64,000 bases of DNA from positions 3,072,501 to 3,136,500 of the forward strand of contig JAQGDQ010000001.1 of the NCBI GenBank assembly GCA_030141605.1, given 5' to 3'. Position 1 is the stretch's first letter; every line of letters begins with the position of its first letter. Position numbers and translations under genes: made by a program. The notes below the pieces were generated by a model. The model did not search any database, was not told the DNA's origin, and was given only the letters and a program-made list of their open reading frames with translations. Shown in pieces: positions 1-11,999 of the stretch. This DNA comes from Tubiluchus corallicola. Its lineage: Eukaryota; Priapulida; Priapulimorpha; Priapulimorphida; Tubiluchidae.

Positions 1-2735
1 TGATAATTTTTAGCTGATAAGGCGCTTGTGTGATCCATTATGCAGCTTTTTAATTCAGAAACCTTCCATGGAAAACATGTAGATTTTTGCTACAGACTTA
101 CAAAGTACCAAATCTAAAATGCAGTGAAAATTACTCTACCACAATTCTAGATGTCTAATTGTCTATATTAGTTCTTTATCTAAATGAATGCTTTCTGTTT
201 CAGTTTCTGTCATTGCATCATGTGCTAGTTTATCTGTTGTAAAACCTACATTCCTTTATTCATTTTTTACTGTGCCAGTTGAGCAACCAGCTATTAGAGC
301 TGCCTTAATGGGTTTTTTATTATGATTGGGATTTCTTTTTTTGTATTAGTGGAATTCTGAGAAATGTTATGAAAAGAATGTGGAATGGTTTGCAAATTGT
401 AGTAAAAGGGCTATTTGTTGGTTTAGAGAAGCTTGTATTGTTAGGTATCTATCATTAAAGTATTTTCTATATATAGTAGCTCAGGTCTACCCATTTCTTA
501 TCAGAATCAAAGCAAACAGATTTTTTTTTATTTAAGAATCAGTTGTAATTCCAATAGAAATGATGATAGATAAAATTAATTCTGTAGTGGCGTGAGCTGA
601 AGTTATTCTGGTTATAAAGGATTCGCACGTATGTCATTTATGGCAACGACATGAATTTAACAGATTTTCTTATTTGCTGATCAGAAAGTGTGGGTATTGA
701 TGCAAATATCGAAAATGTAGTTAAATGACTGTGATGAAAAATTTCAGCTGATTCCGATGCGTATAATGATCAGAGCTGATCATGTGGTAAAGATGTACTT
801 AGTTAATTTTGCTGATTCATATGTAACTGAACTAGTCTGTCAACTCAAGTCATTTGCATTGTGCATTTATGACCCATATTCAACATCTTTGATTGTCTGT
901 TGCTGATTTTGTGCCATTTTTACAGAGTTCTCTGCAATTAAAAGCATTTCTGCAGTGATCTTGAGTTAGTATGCTGCCGTTCTTGAGTCGTTATGATGCA
1001 GTTGAACGTTCGCCACATGTTTGGTGGCTTTTGTTTTTAAAAAGCGCTGATCTGACATTAAAGCATTTTGCATTGTACGCATATTCCTAGCGTGCGTACA
1101 GTGTTTCCCAGCGTGCGTATAGTCTTCTTTAGGATTTGAAATAGCTTTTATTTGTCTTTGTTGTCTGCTTTTATCAGCTGTGATTAATTTCTGAGTATGT
1201 GTGTTAGAGTAGGCATCAAAATAGGAAATGTGCAACGCGTGCAAAGCTATTTTTTGAATAAATTTGCTTTATGTTTGTTCGGTATTTGCAAAATCGCACA
1301 GTTAGCGGCTTACCGCTTAATAACCATGATTGCCATTTCGCCCTGGCTGATTGCTATTACGCTAGCCGGCTAAATTAATGTACATTTACGTTGCGGCTGA
1401 GCGGACTATACCTATGTGGGATGACGTCGCGTGAGGAGATGATAGTAGCTAAAGTCAATAGTCGTCCTACATGCTGAATAATAACTACGTAACTTCGAAT
1501 GCAGTGAAGGGCGAGGTCTTAATTAACGTCATGCAAAGCGAAAATTTATTTATAAATTTGCATTGTAGGGTAGCATGTAGCTTACGAGTTCATTGGAACA
1601 TTTTTTGGAATTTATTTTAAAGATGTTTTTTATATTATGTTTGCAATCTACGTTAATAATTTGATTCAGATTGAAGTTGAAGTATTGTTTGGATTTTTGC
1701 ACTATTACGATGTGCTGATTGACAACGCCATGAAACTTTCATTTTGCCAATAGAAATAAATTTTGTAGAGCTAACTTATCGTCTATTCTGTTGAAGACTA
1801 CTCCCTGATTTTTACAGTTCACAAAAAGTTTTCTGTTGGGGTTTATTGCTGATTTGGATGTTAGGAAGTTGTCTTCCGTACTTCAAGCTCAAAACGTTGC
1901 CCTTTTCCTCGTATACTATCTATAGTTGTAAAGCAAAGGTATTCGGATGAATACTTGTTTGGCTTTTCTGCGACGGCTAAATGATAGCAACTCCATGACA
2001 TCATTAAAGGGGAATCTCGTTTAGACATTTAAAGTGCAAAAACTAGCAATCCTCGTTTGGTTTCAATCAGTCACTTATTTACATAATTTTAAGTGTCCAA
2101 CTTTTCTTATGGATGGCACGCAGCTAGCTAAATTTTCAGGATTATAACTGACATTTCGCGCATTTTGCGCTGTTGCCAAGCATGCCATTGAAACAAACAT
2201 GATAATTTGTCAGTTTTAACTTCATATTACAGTGACAAATGTGCTGTCGGCGAAGCTAGAAAATTCAGCACAATCATTATTCAGAGGCGCGAAATTGCTT
2301 TAATTGAAATGATTGCTTCATGCGATTTTTCAGAGAGTTTTGCGTTGCAACTCTGTCGGAAACGTTTTACGTGTCAGGTCTGACAAAGTGAAACTCAAGC
2401 GCACGTTTTACATTTGCCATTGTTATGATTTCAGTTTGATTTCGTGGTTAATGTAGTGCGACGGGTTTTCCTTTCGTGTGGATATGCTGCTCTTAGCTAA
2501 TTTAAACATGGAAGTAAACTACACTTTCTGCCATGCCACAAGAAAAAAGAGACCATTTTAAATTGATGAATTGCATGCGTTTAGTTAAGCACACCCGATG
2601 ATGTATTGATGTATCGAATCTTTTGGCATTAGCAAATTGCTGCAGAATTTAAATTTGCATAAGTCGTGGTCAGTAAAGCTTCAGAAGTTTCAAAGTGCTT
2701 CAAGAAAATTTGTTAACCGTTACTTTTTACAAAGA
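1..2735. other. Gene-free stretch
   Basis: AT-rich sequence in which I recognise no coding exon, RNA gene or named repeat. The only open frames are short and resemble no family. It may be intergenic DNA or, if the kinase transcript starts further upstream, 5' intron. Confidence 0.5.
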
Positions 2736-3069
2736 CTTCTTCTTCTTCCCAGCTTTTCCCTATGCGGGGTCGCCGTTGTGAATGAGTCCACGCATTCCTG
2801 TTGTTGGCCATCTCTTCATTTATGTTCTTCTCTCTAAGGTCTCCATTAATACATTCAAACCATCTCAGCTTGGGTCGTCCTCTTCTTCTATTGCCCAGCA
2901 CTTCCATTTCCATGACCTCCCTATCCGCATGATCTTCACCGACTCTTCTTTTCAGGTGTCCATACCATCGTAATCTTGCCTCTTGTATCTTTTTCGAGGC
3001 TTTCACTACTTTCACTGTTTCGCTGATGTTATTATTTCTAATTTTATCTCTTCTCGTTATTGATGTCTG
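2736..3069 (-). mobile_element. 3' end of a 5'-truncated non-LTR retrotransposon (LINE)
   Basis: Read on the minus strand, an open frame ending at 2713 carries the signature tail of LINE ORF2 proteins: TRRDKIRNN, then KKIQEARLRWYGHLKRR, then RRRGRPKLRW followed by DLREKNINEEMANNRNAW. These motifs typify the region after the reverse transcriptase in RTE-, jockey- and R1-type elements. The in-frame homology stops near 3069, with a stop codon just upstream, so reverse transcriptase and endonuclease are absent. The minus-strand 3' end runs into a GAA-rich run (plus strand CTTCTTCTTC, 2736-2748), as RTE-like elements often do. The remaining frame is intact over about 100 codons, which suggests a fairly recent insertion. 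Family assignment is from memory of motifs; the exact clade is uncertain. Confidence 0.8.
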
Positions 3070-6000
3070 TTAAATCTTATGCCTACGCAAGTGCCAATAC
3101 GCAGTCACCAAATTAACTAGAAACCACTCAGAATGATCTAGTTGAGCAGCTACTTTATAAAGCTGAACTGGTCAAGCTGAATTGCACTTCTTATCTTCTG
3201 CAAACACATCCTCAGCCAACGGCTACTCAGTAAGAATTTTGTTAACGCTTTGTTTACTATCCTAAAAGGATGACGCCTGCTACTTTGACTACAAAGCCAA
3301 GCACTTTACTGATTGATCTGCTTACTTTCGTACAGGATTGCTTAAGACGTTTTGTCCTTGAATGAAATAAAGATTTAGTCAGCTCGATATGCATTAAACT
3401 TTATAAAGTAGTAGTAAAGTAGTACAGAAGACTTGATAAAAGACTAGCCTTCTGATAATTATTAGTAGACCTGGCACATTATACATTGTTTGGCCTTTTT
3501 ATTGCATTTGTAGACGCTATAAATATATTATCTATTATAAGGCGCGCAATTAGGCGTTTATCGACAATAGGAGTCGCATATGTAGACACACAGCAGGCAT
3601 AAATATTTCGACCTATTTTGGCCCGAATTGAAAAAGATTATAATAAATTTTATAATAATAATTAAGCCATTCACTGATAAAAACATTAAAGAGGAATTAG
3701 CAGAGAATGTTGATATTTTCTTGCTACTAGTGCTGCTAGCACCTTCTGTGAAGTGAGAAGTACTACTAAAATCCTTATATATGCTTGACTTATAACGATG
3801 TATAATGGATGGTCAGTGTAATATTGCCTTCATTATTTCCTTCGCATCAAGCATTCGTCCATTAATCACAAGTGTACGTAATCTCGTTCCCGCATTTGCA
3901 GGCTACTTGATGCAATTATCGCTGTGTGAAAGGGTGGACCTGAAAGTGTTTGACCTTTGCCTACGGCCCTACGTCAAAGACTAGGAGTTTTACATCATAT
4001 ACTGGGCACAGTAATACTAAGTAGATGAAGTTAGTGGTGTTTGTTTGTTTTAGTTGTGTGGCTTTCTGTAAGCGACTGTTTCCACTGCTGCTTAAGTAAG
4101 ACTAGAGTGAGTCTGTGACACAACGTGTTACGCTCTGACAGATTGGGTTGTCGGACCACAAGTCAAACTCCCACTTATTGATTATAACGTTACACATAAC
4201 GAGAGAGCCACACACGCTCTGAAATAATTAAATGTATTGGAACGAGAACAGAAGGAGGCGATTGTTTGCCTTTGCGAGTGTATCCAGTCCATTGAAGCCT
4301 GTCCTGCGCGAGTTGTCCGTCTCCTGTAACAGGTGGCTTCTCACACCGCAGAAATGCCATGCTGTGACTGAACGGAGTATACCAACACAACAGAGAAGTG
4401 GCGTTGTGAACTGCGATTATTTGTCTTCTTATGCTGTGTCAACTATGAAGTAATTTTGCTCGTCAGTGTGTAAATGGGCAGGTTTTATGCTCTGGGATAT
4501 TTTAAGGAAAGAAATTTAACATCGTTCGTACCTTCGAGTCCTAAAATACTAGTGTTTTGAATCAAAAGTGAACTATTGTTATTACTAAACCCTGCTGCTT
4601 ATTGCTGACTCTACGTTATTACTTGGGAAAGGGAAACTTCAAGTTGTTGTAACCAGTACTTCATAGCAGTATATACAGTAACAGTATTTAAACTAAAAAT
4701 GATCTATGGAATTGTACGAAGAAAACATTCAATCAAAGGCTAAAGAACGAGTTTTGCTGATGAATAAAATGAACTAGCGATTCATCTGCTGTGAAGATGT
4801 TTTCCGAGCGAGGACGAAAAATTACTGTGGTTATTTCTTTGTGTTCCAGAAATGGGGCCGGTTGAAGACTGGTCGCAATTGCCGGAAGAGGGGAATTGTG
4901 GGAAGAGGGAAGGGAAGGTCTAAAATGTCGGGGTTGGGGATATTATGATCTTGCTCATCACACCCCTGCTGGGTGCTCTCTGCTGCGTGATATTTTTCGT
5001 TCTTTTGCTTAAGATGAAGTTCACATGCTTCACCAGATCTTGGAAGGTAACGCCAAAGGTATACTGCATGTGAAACACTCGTTTAGTCATTTATTTACTT
5101 TTGTAATCTGTTCTCCTTAATTCGCATGCTGCTTGCAAATGCTTCCTGCACTGTCTCTAAAGTTTGTTTCTCTAGTCGTACTTGGCAGATGTATAATGAA
5201 ATAGTTACTGCGGAATTTTGTCTATTGCCATATACATTTTTTTCTATTAAGGACACTTTTGCAATCAGGCTTGTGTGAAACCTAGTTTTTGAACCTGCCT
5301 TGTGTGAAACCGTAGTTTCATAGACACTCGACTAGTTGAGTGAGCCGAGATTGTTAAATCGTGGATGTGTGTATGTGTATGTCTATTTAAAATACTAAGA
5401 GCTGATTTTTCATTTCGTGTCCTTGGAGGTAATGACGTGCAGCAGTGAATGAGAAAGGAAGAATTTTTCGTGAGGTTAAAATATAAAAATTCTGCCCAAA
5501 ATTTCATTTGTGATAAAATACAAACTGATTTTAACTGTGATTTTTTATCTGGAAGTTCATGGCCAGAGTTAGCCGCAAGAGTTTGTCTTTTTTTATACCT
5601 ATTACCGTGTATTAGACTTCGGTTTATTTTGTAAACAGTAGTCAAACATGGTTTTCTGCTTTTTAAAATTTCATTTCCTCATGATGCTTCATTGAGTCTA
5701 ATGGTGTTAAAAACAACGGTGTCTTATCTTGGTTCACTGTTTTCGCTAAAATATACTTGCTAGATCATATAAACTTCCGTACATAACGTGACGATGTGCT
5801 TTGTGCGTATTTCTTTTATAAACGTGACTTAATACGAGTAACATAAAATAGCTGGTTAATATTAGTTTTTGAAACTTTGTCATCACTACAAGCATATAAC
5901 CTGAAATATTCTCTGATCTACATTTGTTGTAACAAAAATGTCGCTACTAAACTGGTAATACCAGCTTTGGCATAAAATGATTTCTGGAAAGAGATCATCT

Positions 6001-7700
6001 CTGAGAAGAGAGAGAGAGGAGAAAGGCCCGCGCTTCGTGTGAACACGCCTCCCAAAATTTTTTCAAAAATTGGGAATGATCCAGTTTATTGAATGCATAA
6101 ATTACTGCACTGTTAAAAAATTAAATACGTACCGTGAACAAAGTGTATTACAGCAGAAGTCTTACTTGCAAAACAGCACTAGTCATTTTCGGTTTTTTGA
6201 GCGTATAAATTAGTTTCATTTGAGATTGCATTCTCATTGAAACCCTTTGGTTGTCACTGTTTTAATGTTATATAAAAATTCGTGTGAACCTTTCTTCTCT
6301 TTTTTATATTTTACAGCGAATTTTTATATTTTACTTTTGTATAGTACACTTTGCAACTGCAATGTGTTCATTTACTATAATGCTATGTATGTATCCTTAT
6401 GTACTTTGGAATCATACAATGTTAAACCAGAATCATAATTAAAAAATTATTCGTTTTTTATAGGCAGCTTTTGTTTAATGATAATTTAGCATGAAGAAAG
6501 GAATTCAGAAATTTAAGTAATAAGTATTGTGAGCCGAATTCTGTTTTAACAGCTTAACTATCTGTTCATTAAGATAATTTTTTGTGAAGTCGAAAAATGG
6601 GTAGTTTTTGCTGCTGCACGTTTTTCAATTTCAATTTATTTCAAATTATTTATTTCACATCAATAGTATATCATAGTAACATACATTTTACATACATATA
6701 ATGTACATCATTGCATAATTTTAGATCAAATTAACGGGTATAATGATATCAATTAGTATTTATTTATGATTATACTACAGCAGCAATTCAAGAAGCTTAT
6801 AATAGCTTGTGAGAACGGTTGAATGTGAAATAGAATATCTAGAATGAAGGCGGAATATTTATATACAAAAGTATGTAGAAAAGGAATTGTTATGGCTAAA
6901 ATGAGAAAAGAACAGAAGAAGATATGAGAATTCTAGTTATCATAATAGCGCCAATGTGCAACCACGTGTAATAATGAATTCAGTAAATGACAAAATTAAC
7001 AATGCTGAGATCGTCGATGGTGTATGAACCTGAAACTGAAATAACAAATAATGATTATATTCCAGGCGATGATATTCACTGTGTTAAGAGGAGGAAAAAA
7101 CTATTGGTACTATGAGTTGAAGATTTGATGTTTAAATATTTCTTTAAATTTTTAACAGAAGAGCTGTTAACTGAATTGTCTAAATTATTCCACATACGTG
7201 GTCCGGTAAACGTAATAAATTGTTTAGCTACATTTGTTCTGCAATACTGAATCTGAAAGTGTTATGTGCCTAGTGTTATGTATGTATTTTATTCGTATTT
7301 AGTTTCGAGGGATTATCAAAAAATGTTGGAAAAAGATAGTTCTTAGTCTTGTAGAGACGTACTACATTTGGCACTAACACCAAAATTCAAACGTGGAATG
7401 CTTGACATAATTTGTTCTAAAGCAAAAATATTTCAAAAAATTTGATATATGATCTCATGAATAATTTCATCAAAGAACCGTTTCTGTTGTGAAACATGAA
7501 GTTTATAACATAAAGATTTCTTTGTGTCTTTCGGGTTGGCACGCGCTTTATTCTGGGTTTTAAAGTCTTGTTTCGGTTGCCTTTGTTTAAGGATATTCTT
7601 GTGCTCTGCGCCACCAACGGGAAACATCTTTTTGTAATGTATACTAGCTTCACGCCAGTACCTATCAGTCAGAAAGAATCACGAAAACCATTTTTTAAAT
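3070..7700. other. Gene-free stretch
   Basis: No recognisable exon or RNA gene. A short GC-richer segment around 4850-4950, preceded by an acceptor-like TTCCAG, has brief open frames but no family resemblance. A GA-rich run lies near 6005-6025. A near-duplicate of the motif CTTGTGTGAAACC occurs at about 5268 and 5299. Confidence 0.45.
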
Positions 7701-7739
7701 ATAAACGCGTCTTTTAAAACAGCAAAGATTAATTTTTGC

Positions 7740-7945
7740 ACCAGGCGAAAATTAATGTTAGCATCAGTCGCTCGGCTGCTGATCTCTAGGGGTCCTACAT
7801 TCGGCTTACAGCAGCTATTTTTATCTCTGGTTCGTATGCCAGGTTTGCCAGAAGGATTGCAGACCTCGCTAGCTTTCTTCAAGCTGCAAGCAGTAATGGC
7901 TTCCCCGTGTTCCCAAACTTCGACGTGTGTGAAAACTTGAACCGC
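7740..7945. repeat. Possible SINE-like interspersed repeat
   Basis: The plus strand has CTGGTTCGTATGCCAG at about 7828-7843. This resembles a tRNA B-box/T-arm (GGTTCGANTCC) with a short self-complementary stem. The minus-strand translation of the same region contains KPGIRTRD, a peptide that often appears in spurious proteins translated from repeats with a B-box-like core. A nearby segment at 8028-8064 has a second loose A-box/B-box-like pair (TAGCACAGTGG and TTCGAATCTC). This is suggestive only: no poly-A tail or target duplication was identified, and copy number in the genome is unknown. Confidence 0.25.
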
Positions 7946-8145
7946 GGTCAAAGCCTTTGGATTGTTTTCTTGAGGCGGTTAATAAGGCGTTTGTTGTTGT
8001 GACCTGTAACTGTGAAGAATGGTGGTGTAGCACAGTGGCGGCAATGTAGGTGATTTTCGAATCTCGAGCAGTTCCTCGACCATGTCTTGTCGTAGACTAT
8101 CAGCTTGTGGTCTTGATTCCGGTGACACGGCATTCGTTGTAGACG

Positions 8146-11100
8146 TCAAAATACACCGTAAAATTTCTACGGTGCTACTCTGAAATGACGGATATTCTCC
8201 GTAAAATGGGTGACTGTAAAACGTACATCAGTACATACCGGTTCTTACCCAGCTCCAAAGCAAGAGATGTAAGTTCCCAGTGGAGAGAGAAAGTGGTTAT
8301 TTGTTATAAAACATGTATAGGTTTTTTCTGGAAGTTTTCCTGAAACAGATAACGTCAGTTCTGTTCGTATTTTTAAGCACATTAATAGCATTTTTTTCTA
8401 AATGGAGTGATGAAGTTGTAATGAATTACAACGAATTGTTTTGATTTTCGTTTCGACTGAATTCATTACAGCTTCATTATTTTTACTGAAAAATGGCGTT
8501 TAGTTGACGTCTCGCACGTTTGCTGACTGAGTAAGGTTTTCTCTGAAAATTGACCGCTTTTGGCAAGAAACCCCAAAACCTTTAACAGCTGTAGATTCGT
8601 GTAATCATTTCCTGCACAGAGATAATTAGTACTGGTGTCAATATCTTTCATAATTTTTGCGTTTTTCGTGTGAACAGTTCGTAAGTTCTCTAAGTCATAT
8701 ACATGTTTAGATAGTCAGCATAAATAGAATCAATTGAATTAATACCGTTTAACAAAGGAGAAAAAAGAGAACAATGGACAGATTTCAACCATGGGTCGAT
8801 TTCCATTAAATCTCGGTCAAGCTCACAGTTTCAGCATATCTGATGCTAAGAAGAAAGCGTTTTTGTCCAAATACCTCCATGTAAATGTAAGTCTGTTAGG
8901 CGCATGCGTAGTTTACATATGTCGCGCATATGATTGTGTAACACATTAATAAACCTTGCATAGATTTCTGACAGTTAAAATTACCTAACTAATGTTTTTG
9001 TCAGCTTTCCCACCTTATACAGGATCTTCGTTTGTCCTTGTACGTCACAATTTGTGTGTTAATTAACTTAACGTTAAACTTTTAAGGCATGTTTGTAAAG
9101 TTAATATCGTGTCTACAATAGATCATAATGAAAACTGTTACTAAAAATTACATGCTGTGGCTTAATAGATGCTACATTGCATGTTCACTTATAACCTATA
9201 ATTCGACAACAAATGAGATAGTGGTTATTTATTCAAATGTTTAAAAAGAAATTAAGATTTTTGTTCCCCCAGACTTGCTTGTGAAGCTTTTAGAGATGTT
9301 AAAACTATTGGGTCTTGGCCATCGACTATTTTGATTTCATCATAATTTTTTATCATTATTATTGTGAAAATCATTTAATTATTGTAGCACTTGCGTCTCA
9401 AAGAAACCAGGCTGTCTATGATGTAGAGCAATTGTTTTTATTATTATCAGGAATTGCTAAAGTTAATTTTTGAAGGCGGCTCGAATTATGTAAAGTACAG
9501 AGAAGAATCTATTTCCAACTCTAAAGTCGTCTTAAATCCATATTTGTAAACGGTATCAAGTTGTCAACCGTTTCTGATTTTTTTTGCTAAATAGTTATAC
9601 TGCACCAGCGATTTTAGTTCAGTTTCTTATATGCGCTATGTATTGCTATACCTATATATGTTTGTATTATAGCCTCGGCTTGGGTGACCCAAAAAAACTT
9701 TCTTTAAAGTGAGTGCAAAAGTTGCGCAGCTAAGCAGTACATGTCAAATCTTATACTGTAATTGACACGGTAGTGCCATGGATATAGTTTGTCTTTTAGT
9801 CTGTTAGTCTGTTAAAGCCAAAACACTGAAAACGCCTGTCTAGAAAACAACACCAAGTTGACGTTACTGTCATTGTTACGCCGTTTTCTTAAACAAGAAG
9901 ACAATTTTACCCAGAAGAAGATTGGCCACCTTAACATCCTAATTGTAATCCAGAGGGCTATTCATTATATGAGTCTCCTAATTAGAAGACTAGAAAGAAG
10001 GAGAAAATAAGAACACTGCAGGACACACTTTGAGTGAGATTCAGAAGGGCGGCTTATGGACTAAGCAACGGAGTTTTGAGTCTATAAGGATGTGGTCTTA
10101 TTGACCACATGTTTGGGCAACTTCAGTTTCAAGTTTGCTATACGCTAAAGTGCAATCCAATTTGTCAGACTTTTTGCACTAATGTCGTTGTGCACTCGAT
10201 GTTTTGAATTATGTATGTTCAGAAAAAATGTTTGTGCAAATTTGCTGAAAATTTGGTAGACAAAGAAGCACTATTTCTTCCGCCCTTTAGCACACATGTG
10301 CAGCATTTTGATCTTCGAAGAATCACTGCAATATTGCTTGTTATAACCGTATGCTAGTTGCCATAGGCCGTTCTATTCACCTTATGCGCTGTCAATGGGA
10401 AACATTAGGGTCATTAGAGTTTTACCTCGAATGTATAATGATCACTCTCAAAAAAGGAAAATTAACTAGTAGACGCCCATTTATTTTCTAAGCGTGTCAA
10501 ATGTTGCTTAACTTCGGTACAAGGTACACACCCTGATCACTTATCTATTTTCGCCGCGTGCAACTGCTTAAAAATTATTTTCATCTTAAGCTCTTCTTCT
10601 TTCAATTACCGAACCCAGGACAATTGCTTGAGTACTTAATTAATCGTGAAAATCGTTTGCTGTAACTTCTCATATTGGGAAGTTTTTTGGAGAAGTTCAC
10701 TCATTCAGTGCCTACAAAAAGACATGATCCTTTTCGCAGGATACATGTATAAATGCGCAGAATGTGTTACGTATGATAGAATTCCGCGTTAAGTGTGTCT
10801 TTGATCTTTAAATTGATTGTGTTAGTAGTTTTTTGGTGGGAATATTGTATATATGTTTATTTTAGTGCAGGCACTACCTTTTACGAGGTTGCCTTTTGTT
10901 ATACACAGCTTTGGGAGTTTGGTATCTCTGTAGAGCGTTTATGTATGTGATGGCAGTTTTTGCCTGCTCCTTGTAAAATAAAATACGGATGTTTAGTAGT
11001 GCAGTATCCGGGTTGGATTACAACGCTTATTATTTACGAGTAGCAGATGCACCAAGAGATCGAGATGCTGTCCTAACATCCCCCCTTCACTTGGCATGCT

Positions 11101-11860
11101 ACGACCTTGTTAGCACGTTTCTCTGTTCCAGAGTTCTTTCTGTGTTCTTCATCGCCTTCTGTCGAAAAGAGTCTGTTTGTTGCCTAGATGCATTTCTCGT
11201 AGCATGATTTTACTTTTAAAGAAGTAAACATTTAAGGAATTTTGCTGTACGTGTAGCTACTAAACTTGCCAGGCTTGGGCTTCTTATGCTTAATATGTCT
11301 CAGGCTTAATATTATACTGCAAATTATGAATTGTTTGAATCAACCTGCATCAAGAATTTGAGATAGGCTAATCTTTCGAGTAGAAGACGACGTGTGCTGA
11401 TGCCAGAAGACTTGATTTCTTAATGAGGTCCAAAATGTCATCTCTTTTTGACATGGAAAATTATTTAAGAGTAAGAGAAGCTCAAGCAAGGTTGGTGATT
11501 TACCTGCATGAAATGTAAGGGATATGTGAAACGTTTATTTGCTTTACGGATGTGTTGTATAGCATATGCGAGGTTCGGTTATACGGGAAAAATTGTTCGT
11601 GCCAAAAAAAGAATGTGTTTCATAAGCTCGTTTATTTAAATCTGGAAAGCGTTACCAACAAATTTGATGTGCGCAATCTTAAATTTCAGTGTGGCTGCCC
11701 ATTGTAAAACTTAAAGTATGCGTTGTCAGCACAGTCATGAACCGCTGGCGATTTACAGCAATCATAGACTGATAACGTTTTGCTTTTTTTCTTCAAGCGA
11801 CTTGCCGTTTCATTACTTATTTTAAATTAAACCATCCCATCAGCATTGTCGATGTCATCA
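8146..11860. other. Gene-free stretch
   Basis: No supported gene. One candidate exon is noted separately in the findings: an ATG in good context at 8792 leading to a GTAAGT donor at about 8888. A 72-codon open frame at 10989-11207 looks like no known protein. Confidence 0.4.
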
Positions 11861-11861
11861 T

Positions 11862-11955
11862 TATCGTCATCATCACCTCAACGTAGTCGTCGCATCATCG
11901 TCTTGATCATTATCGACATCACGATCATCGTCATCGTCATCGTCATCATCATCAA
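11862..11955. repeat. ATC/GTC trinucleotide-rich microsatellite
   Basis: Imperfect repeats of ATC and GTC (ATCATCGTC type), becoming a purer run ATCGTCATCGTCATCGTC near 11925-11950. It has no accompanying coding evidence. Confidence 0.75.
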
Positions 11956-11999
11956 TTTTCTGTTTTTGCTAACATTCACATAAAATTCAACATACATTG

